This document shows positions 1 through 5,255 of a stretch of DNA of 10,792 bases, one piece after another. The position numbers were made by a program, and so were the translations under genes. This DNA is from Phycisphaeraceae bacterium (GTDB taxonomy: Bacteria; Planctomycetota; Phycisphaerae; Phycisphaerales; Phycisphaeraceae). Location of the stretch: positions 1 to 10,792 of the forward strand of contig JANQKH010000626.1 of NCBI GenBank assembly GCA_028281215.1. The letters are read 5' to 3'. A model generated the notes under the pieces. The model saw only the letters and a list, made by a program, of their open reading frames with translations. It was not told the DNA's origin and ran no database searches. Numbering within the stretch: position 1 is the first letter of the stretch; each line of letters opens with the position of its first letter.

Positions 1-460
1 TGGTGATCTTGTTCGTGACCTTCTTGCTCTTGGTCACCGTGCGCTTCGACGAACTGGTCTTAGTCGGCGTCTTGGTCGTCTTCATCTTCAGTGGCGCGCC
101 GGGACGTTCGCTCAGTCGCGCGATTGGAATGATCGGTTCTTCCTCTTCGATCTCCGGCAGCGCGATCCACACCACCATGATCGCAATCAACACCAACGCC
201 GCGTGCAACACAATCGACACCGCCCAGGGCGCGATGTCCGTCATCACCGCCGCGACGTCGCTGTCTTCATCTTCCTCGTCCTCGAACTCGTCGATCGGCT
301 CGCCCTGGGCCGGCTGCTTCTTCATGTTCGGCGGCGCGGCCTTGGGATTGCCGCCCGGACCGCCCGCGGGCTTGCCGGCAGGGTTCGGCGTCGGACGGGG
401 ACCGCGACCAGGCGGTGGAGGACCGGGCGGGCCCGACTGCGATGCAAATCCAAAAAACAT
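1..460 (-). CDS. Membrane-anchored protein with Pro/Gly-rich N-terminus, 3' truncated by window edge
   Basis: Only the first 153 codons are visible, with no stop before base 1. The ATG at 460-458 has a strong Shine-Dalgarno (AAGGAG, 473-468) 7 nt upstream, which decides the start. The chain opens with a Pro/Gly-rich, disordered-looking segment (about residues 10-45), then a dense acidic run (about 54-68), then one hydrophobic helix (about 79-101, beginning APWAVSIVLHAALV). After it come a short Glu-rich patch and a Lys/Thr/Ser-rich basic stretch. From this I infer an inner-membrane protein with the N-terminus in the cytoplasm and the rest outside. The helix style resembles planctomycete membrane proteins that carry a later extracytoplasmic domain, for example VWA-type, but no such domain is in view, so no function is assigned. 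The plus-strand frame across the same bases is low-complexity and is the shadow. Confidence 0.8.
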   Translation of the reverse strand, partial: MFFGFASQSGPPGPPPPGRGPRPTPNPAGKPAGGPGGNPKAAPPNMKKQPAQGEPIDEFEDEEDEDSDVAAVMTDIAPWAVSIVLHAALVLIAIMVVWIALPEIEEEEPIIPIARLSERPGAPLKMKTTKTPTKTSSSKRTVTKSKKVTNKIT

Positions 461-625
461 AAACAGGCTCCTTAAGCTCTGCGAATTCCAGTCACAACAT
501 TCTATGAGACGCGGCGTGCCGCCGACAGGTTCCGGGCACTATTCCACCAGAACCCACTATTACAGCCGGATTTCGACGCCGTGTCCACCCGTATGGGTTC
601 AACGACCCTGATCGAGCATCGTCCG

Positions 626-650
626 ATGGGGGCGGTGCCGATACCCCCAT
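626..650. other. G/C-rich hairpin
   Basis: ATGGGGG (626-632) pairs perfectly with CCCCCAT (644-650). The 11-nt loop contains a second small inverted repeat, CGG-TG-CCG. Only three T residues follow on the plus strand, so it is a poor intrinsic terminator. It could be a structured leader or an operator-like element; the sequence does not tell which. Confidence 0.5.
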
Positions 651-719
651 TTGTCCCGGCAAAGCTCGCGACGACACGCCGGGGCTCGCTGGAATCACGT
701 CGCACCCGCCGGCACGGAC

Positions 720-741
720 TTGCCAATCCGGGCGCGCACAA
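720..741. repeat. 22 bp box, copy 1 (shares GGCGCGCACAA with copy 2)
   Basis: This box matches the segment at 894-915 at 18 of 22 positions when aligned without gaps. The last 11 bases, GGCGCGCACAA, are identical in both. It ends 6 bp before the perfect palindrome at 748-759, so box plus TGTCCG element occurs here as well as at the array. This suggests a composite unit present twice. Confidence 0.5.
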
Positions 742-747
742 CCTTGG

Positions 748-759
748 ATGTCCGGACAT
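748..759. promoter_or_regulatory. Perfect 12 bp palindrome ATGTCCGGACAT
   Basis: This is two TGTCCG half-sites head to head, fused at the centre, the form expected for a dimeric DNA-binding protein. The same half-site recurs as a phased array at 835-889, about 80 bp away. GGGTACCC, another 8 bp palindrome, follows at 763-770. Binding by a regulator is inference; the palindrome itself is directly visible. Confidence 0.5.
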
Positions 760-834
760 AGGGGGTACCCTAATCTAGGTCCGAAAATCATCTCAAATCC
801 TTTAATTTCAGCAGTTTGCATTGTTTTTGGCCCA

Positions 835-889
835 TGTCCGGCCGTGTCCGGACCATGTCCGTTTCATGTCCGGCCATGTCCGCCGGACA
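835..889. repeat. Phased array of TGTCCG half-sites
   Basis: Five direct copies of TGTCCG start at 835, 845, 856, 867 and 877, a spacing of 10, 11, 11 and 10 bp, or about one helical turn. Most are preceded by CA. The last copy forms a palindrome with a reverse half-site, TGTCCG-C-CGGACA (877-889), and the second runs into a near-palindrome TGTCCGGACC (845-854). All sites therefore lie on one face of the DNA. This fits a multi-site operator or a nucleoprotein-organising site, or a dispersed genomic repeat. The spacers are too short and the copies too small for a CRISPR. Confidence 0.7.
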
Positions 890-893
890 CGAT

Positions 894-915
894 TTGGCGA
901 CCCCGGCGCGCACAA
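894..915. repeat. 22 bp box, copy 2
   Basis: This is the second copy of the box at 720-741, starting 4 bp after the TGTCCG array ends. It differs from copy 1 at four positions, all within its first 11 bases. Both copies lie beside TGTCCG/CGGACA elements and in the same orientation, which argues for one duplicated or dispersed unit rather than chance similarity. Confidence 0.5.
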
Positions 916-1336
916 ACGTGACCACCACCTCACAAATCAAAGAATCGACCAAACGGACCGGCGGCCAGTGCCTGCAAGATGCTGATGTTGTGTTAGATGG
1001 ACGCAACAAGCCCATCACCTCGATAGGTCTCTGACTGACATGCCCTCACGAAGGGCGGAAACACCACATTATACCAGAAACCCCAACAAAATACGAGTAT
1101 GCGTTCGTCTGGCTCTTGCAGCCGAAGGTGCTGGTTACTTCAAGCCGGATCCTCCTTCACACTGGCACTATGCGCTTAAGCCAATTCCCCCACTTTCAAC
1201 TCGTCTTTGCGGGGATTATGCCCCAGTGTCGAGGAGGCGATGCTGCCTTGCATGGCGTGAGGTGCGATTGTCCGGTCGGCATGGGGTGTGCCTTTGTCTC
1301 GGCGTCACCCACAACCGCCAAACTCATGGAGGCGCC

Positions 1337-1843
1337 ATGACACGCACAACGGACCATCGTGACGACCAACCTTCTTTCTTTGAACCCCTTGAAAGCCGGG
1401 TGCTGTTGAGTGCCGATGGGTTGACCACCCCGTCGGTCGAGCCGAGCAAGCCGTCGGCCGGCGATAGTCCCGTCCTTGAATTCACCAACGCCGAGCCGAT
1501 GACCATGGCTTCGGGTGACGAGAATGCGGCTTCCAAGAAATGGCTTGCCTCCAACTTTCGTTTTGAGTTGGGTGGCCTGCCCGACAACCACGTGACGAAG
1601 ATCGATGAACTGACGGTCAAGCAGGAGGTGAAAGAAACCGCCGCGGCGGACCGCTCGTACGCCGCCGGCCGATTCGCACTGTTTGTCGATGGTGAAGCAA
1701 TGGGCTTTCTGACGGAAGGGATCGTTGCCGTGGACGATTTGCTTAACGCGGACGCGCCACAACCTGTGGACGCCGCGTCGGGCCAATTCTTTGAAGCGTT
1801 GATTGTTGAATCGACGTGGCCTACGGCTGATGCGAAGGAATGA
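1337..1843 (+). CDS. Small LEPR-XLL motif protein with tail-tube-like sequence
   Basis: The product is 168 residues. I chose ATG 1337 because GGAGG (1328-1332) lies 4 nt upstream and the LEPR-XLL motif then sits near the N-terminus, its usual place. The frame is open upstream to 1040, but that part is Cys/Arg-rich and not protein-like. Residues 14-28 read FEPLESRVLLSADG, the planctomycete LEPR-XLL motif, normally found at the N-terminus of large exported proteins and thought to be a sorting signal. A Ser/Thr/Pro linker follows. Then KKWLASNFRFELGGL with VTKIDELTVKQ, GRFALFVDGEAMGFL and FFEALIVESTWPTADAKE recall segments of T4 gp19-like contractile tail-tube proteins (from memory, not searched). 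If that is right, the segments are short and may be in altered order, so this could be a degenerate relic. An intrinsic terminator follows at 1966-2002, indicating a single-gene transcript. Confidence 0.75.
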   Translation: MTRTTDHRDDQPSFFEPLESRVLLSADGLTTPSVEPSKPSAGDSPVLEFTNAEPMTMASGDENAASKKWLASNFRFELGGLPDNHVTKIDELTVKQEVKETAAADRSYAAGRFALFVDGEAMGFLTEGIVAVDDLLNADAPQPVDAASGQFFEALIVESTWPTADAKE

Positions 1844-2151
1844 TGTTGGTCGTCGGATGTGAGACGATGGCGTTCGGTGTTTGGGATTCGATGACGCTCG
1901 AACACTTCAGGTTCGTCAACGGAGCAGACGGTTCTAATTCTCGCGACTCGTTGGGGCTTGGTTTTGAAGGCACGCCGTTGATTCAAGGCTGCCTTCCTTT
2001 TTGATCGTTTGGCCCTGATCAGGGGTTGTTCTCCTAGGTTGTTGCAGAGTGCGGTGCGCGCCGCACGGCGTTCGATCAGTAGATCAAACAATGCGACAGT
2101 TGTATTATTCTATTAATCGCAATGTGAAGGAACAGATCTGCTTGGATTCAC
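1844..2151. other. Intergenic region (308 bp) with terminator and palindromes
   Basis: Apart from the terminator at 1966-2002, the stretch holds a perfect 12 bp palindrome CCCTGATCAGGG (2013-2024) and a hairpin GTGCGG/CCGCAC with a 6-nt loop (2049-2066) that lacks a T tract. A 53-codon frame (1843-2004) overlaps the previous stop codon but runs into the terminator stem, so I do not call it. The last 60 bp before the next gene is AT-rich, including TATTAT at 2103-2108, and may contain a promoter, though no convincing -35 element is visible. Confidence 0.5.
1966..2002 (+). terminator. Rho-independent terminator after LEPR-XLL gene
   Basis: GAAGGCA (1966-1972), one bulged C, and GCC (1974-1976) pair with GGC (1987-1989) and TGCCTTC (1990-1996), around a 10-nt loop. 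This gives a ten-pair stem with one bulge, followed by C and TTTTT (1998-2002). The form is that of a classical intrinsic terminator, 122 nt downstream of the stop codon at 1843. Confidence 0.65.
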
Positions 2152-2490
2152 ATGGACATCGATCAACAAATTGAAGCTGAAATAGAATCGCAACTGGGAG
2201 ACGATGTTCTTTTTTTCGCGTGGTTGGCCCAACTTGTCCGCTTGCAGATTCCATTGCTCGCCGAGGAAGACTGCATCGATATGGTGGTCAAATTAGTGAC
2301 CGAAATGCACGGTAGCGGGACGATTGTGGTTGGCTCAGCGCAAGAAACCGATGGTGTCGTTCTGATTGATCCTTGGCCCGAATCGAAACGCGATTTGAGC
2401 GAGAGAATCAGAAACGCCATTGCGGGATCTGACCATCGAGATCGAGATTTTTGTTTTTGGATTCAATCGACGAAGCACTTTACCGGATAG
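2152..2490 (+). CDS. Hypothetical acidic protein, 112 aa
   Basis: I do not recognise this protein. The chain is soluble, with no signal peptide or clear membrane segment. It begins with an acidic, Gln/Glu-rich helix-like stretch (IDQQIEAEIESQLGDD), then a hydrophobic amphipathic portion (FFAWLAQLVRLQIPLL), then GSGTIVVGSAQETDGVVLIDPWPE, which looks like alternating beta strands and turns. A charged helix and a C-terminus rich in aromatic residues (FCFWIQSTKHF) close it. Protein-like composition and lack of competing frames support a real gene. The start is less sure: the only purine-rich motif, AAGGAA (2127-2132), is about 19 nt upstream, too far for a normal ribosome binding site. It stands alone, with a terminator behind it and a convergent gene ahead. 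Confidence 0.6.
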   Translation: MDIDQQIEAEIESQLGDDVLFFAWLAQLVRLQIPLLAEEDCIDMVVKLVTEMHGSGTIVVGSAQETDGVVLIDPWPESKRDLSERIRNAIAGSDHRDRDFCFWIQSTKHFTG

Positions 2491-2554
2491 TGTATGTCGG
2501 CAGCACACTTTGCAAAGCCAAGGTGTGAGACGCCGCCTCAGTCTCCCGACCATT
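2491..2554. other. Short convergent intergenic region with stem-loops
   Basis: Genes on opposite strands end on both sides. CACACTT (2504-2510) pairs with AAGGTGTG (2520-2527), leaving one bulge, and GAGAC (2527-2531) pairs with GTCTC (2541-2545). Neither stem has a T tract. They may help end transcription from either side, but the support is weak. Confidence 0.3.
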
Positions 2555-2998
2555 TCACTTGTTTTGTACCCCGCGCCGAAACGGTTTCACAATCAAGGGC
2601 CAAAGGCAGGCGATGATGCCGGTCAGTTCGGCGCCGAGCAGGAAGAGGTCGAAGACGAAGTTGTCATCGGAGACGAAGATGCCGTCGCGGAGGTAAGGTG
2701 AGGTGTCGTTGCCGACGTAGATGACTTCGATCTCGTCGCCTTTGCGGAGTTTGGACCAGGATTCGTATTGGAGGTTGAGTCGGTGGTCGCCGATTTGTGA
2801 GGCGGGTTGGTTGTCGAAGGCGATCCAATAGGCGTCGGAGCGGGTGCCGACGGTGGTGGTTTTGTCGGTGATGGTTTTCTTGACGACCTTGCCGCCGTCG
2901 ATCCAGCCTTTGATGACGGCCATTTTGTGGAGTTTATTGCCGGTCACGTAGAGCAGCGCGAGGCAAACGATCAGGCCGATGATTCTTCCCGGTGTCAT
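2555..2998 (-). CDS. DUF3592-like membrane protein
   Basis: The product is 147 residues. It opens with a hydrophobic helix (about residues 5-21, GRIIGLIVCLALLYVTGN). A soluble middle follows, of beta-strand type, ending in KLRKGDEIEVIYVGNDTSPYL. A second hydrophobic helix (about 116-137, VFDLFLLGAELTGIIACLWPL) and a short basic tail close it. Two membrane helices around a small extracytoplasmic beta domain with a late 'G-D-x-V-x-V-x-Y-x-x-x-x-P' type strand is the layout of DUF3592 proteins, whose function is unknown. The ATG at 2998 has a weak AAAGG about 7 nt upstream. The gene lies 130 bp downstream of the zinc-ribbon gene on the same strand and may share its transcript. Family assignment rests on pattern, not on a search. 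Confidence 0.8.
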   Translation of the reverse strand: MTPGRIIGLIVCLALLYVTGNKLHKMAVIKGWIDGGKVVKKTITDKTTTVGTRSDAYWIAFDNQPASQIGDHRLNLQYESWSKLRKGDEIEVIYVGNDTSPYLRDGIFVSDDNFVFDLFLLGAELTGIIACLWPLIVKPFRRGVQNK

Positions 2999-3128
2999 GG
3001 TGAGCCTTTCAACACGGCGCGTTTAGGTTCTGGATGAGTGCGTGTGGTGAGTGTTGCCTCCACGGTTATGGTCATTTTGAACACACGTGGTTGTTTGAGC
3101 AATCGATGCCTCATGCACCGGTCGGCAA

Positions 3129-3839
3129 TCACTCATACCGCTCGATCATCGATTCCAGATGCGCCGCGATCTTGGCGGTCCATTGTTTCCAGGTTGGCGT
3201 GCCGGTTGCCAGGATCGTCAGGTCGATGCTCAGTTCATCCAACTCGTCCAGGTCGGCGAGGCCTTGCTCGGATTGATGGATGCGTGGGCGCAGTTGTTCG
3301 ACCTTGCGGATCAACGGCAGCAGTTCGCGTTCGCAGCCGAAGTGGGTCCAGTGGTCGCGGCGAATTCGCCGATCCAACCAGTTCGCCGGCGCGAAAAAGA
3401 TGTTCGCCCATTCGCCGAGGTGCTCGTATTCCACCTCGCGCGGTGATTCGTGCCAGAGCAGGGGCCGGTTGATGTATCGTTGATTGTATTCGTCTTCGGC
3501 TTCGACTCCGGCGCCACTGTGGATGGCACGCTTGAAGGTCTGTTCGGTGGCGTAATAATCCACCTGCTGCCATCGGCCCCATTGTTGAAGCGGGCCGTTG
3601 TCGCCAGCACGCACAAACCACACATACGAACCGGCGTACAACACCAGCAGCAACAAGAACACACCGCGCAATCGTCGCACCCAGACGTAGCGCGGTCGGC
3701 GACGAAATGTCCGCTTGTTCGATACATCAAACCCTCGGCCGCACTCGGGACATTGCGCCCGACTCACATCGCTCAACGGGTAGTCACACTTGCGGCAGAA
3801 CATGTCGCCCGGTGGTTTCGTCATGGCGCCACCCATCAT
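3129..3839 (-). CDS. Zinc-ribbon single-pass membrane protein
   Basis: The product is 236 residues from the first ATG. Cys15-x2-Cys18 and Cys30-x2-Cys33 form a short zinc ribbon (CRKCDYPLSDV...CPECGRGF), a common N-terminal module of planctomycete membrane proteins. A basic stretch follows, then one membrane helix (about 57-76, LRGVFLLLLVLYAGSYVWFV). The rest, about 160 residues, is charged and rich in Trp, Tyr and Glu, with helix-like patterns towards the C-terminus, and matches no family I know. I infer cytoplasmic zinc ribbon, helix in the inner membrane, and domain outside. The exact start is open: GGAG (3845-3842) is 2 nt from the first ATG (3839) but 5 nt from the next (3836), which fits better; a third ATG at 3824 is also possible. 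It is divergent from the gene at 3957. Confidence 0.8.
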   Translation of the reverse strand: MMGGAMTKPPGDMFCRKCDYPLSDVSRAQCPECGRGFDVSNKRTFRRRPRYVWVRRLRGVFLLLLVLYAGSYVWFVRAGDNGPLQQWGRWQQVDYYATEQTFKRAIHSGAGVEAEDEYNQRYINRPLLWHESPREVEYEHLGEWANIFFAPANWLDRRIRRDHWTHFGCERELLPLIRKVEQLRPRIHQSEQGLADLDELDELSIDLTILATGTPTWKQWTAKIAAHLESMIERYE

Positions 3840-3956
3840 ATCTCCAAGTGGTCACATCGAGAGGTGCAATCCATGCACAGCGCGGGGCGGCGGTGATCTA
3901 ATGCGCCGGTTGGCTTGTCCATGCTTGAACGGGTTTGTTTCATACCGGAGAGCACG
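3840..3956. promoter_or_regulatory. Divergent promoter region (inferred)
   Basis: These 117 bp separate the starts of two divergent genes, so promoters for both should lie here. No clear -35/-10 pair can be read. GGAG ribosome binding sites are present for each gene: 3845-3842 for the minus strand and 3947-3950 for the plus strand. Confidence 0.35.
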
Positions 3957-5183
3957 ATGCGACACACTTCCCGCGTTGCCGGTCCGGCTCTGTTGGTTTT
4001 CATGATGATTCTGATGATGTTCCCGACGTTGTTGGCGGCGGAACAGTCGGCGTCGGCGGGTGCGGCCAGTTCAGGGGATGTGCGGGATGCGGTGCGGCCT
4101 TGGTTGAACCGTGCCGCCAAGGCGGTGACGTGGACGAAGCAGTCCTTTCATACCGAACTGTACGCGTTGATCAGCGTGGCGCACGCGCAGATGGGCGATC
4201 AGCGTGAAGCGCAGCGATGGCGCGGCTTGGCGGACGATGCGTTTGGACACGTGAGCAAATACGATCCCTGGCGTGCCGAACGGGCGATGTTTCGCGCGTA
4301 TGCGTGGGCGGGAAAAGATGACGCGGCCCTTTCACTCGCGCTGCGCGATTGCGACGATGTCGAAACGCCGGACCTGCTGATTGAACTCGCCGAGATTCAA
4401 CATGAACGAGGCGACCGTTGGCGGGCGGCGCAGACCTACGCATGGATCGAGATGCGGCTCGACCATCAGGAACTGGAAGACAATCACGACCGTAATGTGT
4501 CGCTTTCCGTGCTGGCGTCGAGCTACGCGCGGACGGGGCAGTGGGATTGCGTTCGGACGACGTTGCAACGACGGGAAACGAAGGTCGGCGCCCTGCAATT
4601 CGCGCAAGCGTGCGCGACCGCGCGGGAACGGATACGGCAGAACAAACTGGATGCGCAAACGATACGTGACGAGATTCGCGCCTTGCACAAGGACGTGCAC
4701 TATGGCTGTGGGGAATTGATTCGTCGCGCAGCCGCGCAGTTCGCCATCGTGCACGCGGCGGCGGGTGACGTGGCTGCGTGCGAACGATGGCTCCAGGCGG
4801 TGCGATATTCCCCGCGACGGGCGGCGGTGCTCGCGCATCTGGCGGCCGCACACCAACGCGCCGGTCGGCGCGACGACGCCTGCCGCGCCGTCGACCGCGC
4901 TTTGCGCGCCATCGATCCGGCCAGGGACGGACCGCCGCAAGATTCGAGCATTGAAATCGATCAGGCATTGGCGTTGGCGACGGTGGCGGACATCGTCATC
5001 CGTGAAGCGCCGGCACACGCGTTACACGAAAGGGTGTACCGCCATGCCGACACGCATCTCAAACGCGCGTGGGTCGCCGCGCAGATCGGGCAATCGATCG
5101 CACGGCGGCGTGGGTTGCCGATGCGCTCACAAATCAAATCGAAGCGTTCAAGGCAATCCGGCATCGCGCTATCGGACCATTAA
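3957..5183 (+). CDS. Secreted TPR-like helical-repeat protein
   Basis: The product is 408 residues. ATG 3957 is preferred over the upstream in-frame ATG at 3915 because GGAG (3947-3950) lies 6 nt before it and a good signal peptide then starts directly: MRHTSR, a hydrophobic core of about residues 8-26, and a likely cut after Ala-Ala at 27-28. The mature chain is almost all helix pairs of TPR type, seen as recurring patterns such as LISVAHAQMGDQREAQRW, AYAWAGKDDAALSLA, AEIQHERGDRWRAAQTY, LASSYARTGQWDCVRTTL, AIVHAAAGDVAACERW and LAAAHQRAGRRDDACRAV. Such repeats usually bind other proteins. The last ~25 residues are basic and look disordered. It is first in a cluster with an O-acyltransferase and its partner (70 bp to the next start), so a scaffold role in polysaccharide modification or export is possible, but only by position. 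Confidence 0.8.
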   Translation: MRHTSRVAGPALLVFMMILMMFPTLLAAEQSASAGAASSGDVRDAVRPWLNRAAKAVTWTKQSFHTELYALISVAHAQMGDQREAQRWRGLADDAFGHVSKYDPWRAERAMFRAYAWAGKDDAALSLALRDCDDVETPDLLIELAEIQHERGDRWRAAQTYAWIEMRLDHQELEDNHDRNVSLSVLASSYARTGQWDCVRTTLQRRETKVGALQFAQACATARERIRQNKLDAQTIRDEIRALHKDVHYGCGELIRRAAAQFAIVHAAAGDVAACERWLQAVRYSPRRAAVLAHLAAAHQRAGRRDDACRAVDRALRAIDPARDGPPQDSSIEIDQALALATVADIVIREAPAHALHERVYRHADTHLKRAWVAAQIGQSIARRRGLPMRSQIKSKRSRQSGIALSDH

Positions 5184-5203
5184 GCGGCCTGTCGTTTCAA
5201 CCG

Positions 5204-5255
5204 ATACAACCAGTGAAATCCGTCCAGACGGACTCGCGCGGCAGGCTGGTTGTAT
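5204..5255 (+). promoter_or_regulatory. Inverted repeat covering the MBOAT start codon
   Basis: ATACAACCAG (5204-5213) and CTGGTTGTAT (5246-5255) are perfect 10 bp inverted repeats. The right arm includes the first two bases of the ATG at 5254-5256. The 32-nt interval contains a second inverted repeat, TCCGTC-CA-GACGGA (5219-5232), and the likely ribosome binding site GGCAGG (5240-5245). In RNA this would form a stem hiding the start codon, with an inner hairpin. It could control translation of the acyltransferase relative to the upstream gene, or be a DNA operator. There is no T tract, so it is not a typical terminator. Confidence 0.5.

Larger units (their letters stand above)
461..1336. other. 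Gene-free divergent intergenic region (876 bp) with structured DNA
   Basis: This stretch lies between the minus-strand gene starting at 460 and the plus-strand gene starting at 1337. Several short open frames cross it on both strands, but none has a convincing ribosome binding site, domain or protein-like composition; their peptides mostly reflect DNA repeats. It holds a 7 bp inverted repeat GAACCCA/TGGGTTC (550-556 and 594-600), a G/C hairpin (626-650), a palindrome (748-759), a TGTCCG array (835-889), two related boxes (720-741 and 894-915) and a small hairpin GCCCT/AGGGC (1042-1056). The 770-834 stretch between palindrome and array is clearly AT-richer than its surroundings and may contain promoter elements. 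From 1060 to 1336 I see only one further isolated TGTCCG (1269-1274). Confidence 0.6.

Noticed and set aside
3..611. Plus-strand open frame of 202 codons
   Set aside because: It is antisense to the minus-strand gene that starts at 460 with AAGGAG; its product is Ser-, Pro- and Gly-rich low complexity, as expected of a shadow frame.
835..889. CRISPR array
   Set aside because: Repeats are only 6-8 bp, gaps are 4-5 bp, and no cas genes are near.
492..1034. Several short frames on both strands (for example 492-821 and 788-1018 minus, 816-1034 plus)
   Set aside because: Their peptides are translations of the TGTCCG repeats and GC-rich boxes, with no ribosome binding sites or recognisable domains.
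1040..1336. Upstream extension of the LEPR-XLL gene to ATG 1040
   Set aside because: The extra 99 residues are rich in Cys, Arg and His, lack a ribosome binding site at 1040, and would push LEPR-XLL away from its usual N-terminal position.
461..1336. tRNA or other structural RNA in the long gene-free region
   Set aside because: No cloverleaf with a TTCGA-type T-loop and acceptor stem could be assembled; only isolated hairpins are seen.
1843..2004. 53-codon frame overlapping the LEPR-XLL stop codon (TGATG)
   Set aside because: Its 3' end lies inside the intrinsic terminator stem and T tract, and composition is not convincing. I kept the terminator instead.
1324..2091. Minus-strand open frame of 255 codons opposite the LEPR-XLL gene
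   Set aside because: It is antisense to a recognisable motif protein and has Arg/Ser-rich shadow composition. Its first ~80 residues are less clearly noise, but there is no ribosome binding site or domain.
4765..5253. N-terminal extension of the MBOAT protein to ATG 4765
   Set aside because: This part overlaps the TPR-like gene in another frame, is Arg/Thr/Ser-rich, and the family start MLFNSL is at 5254.
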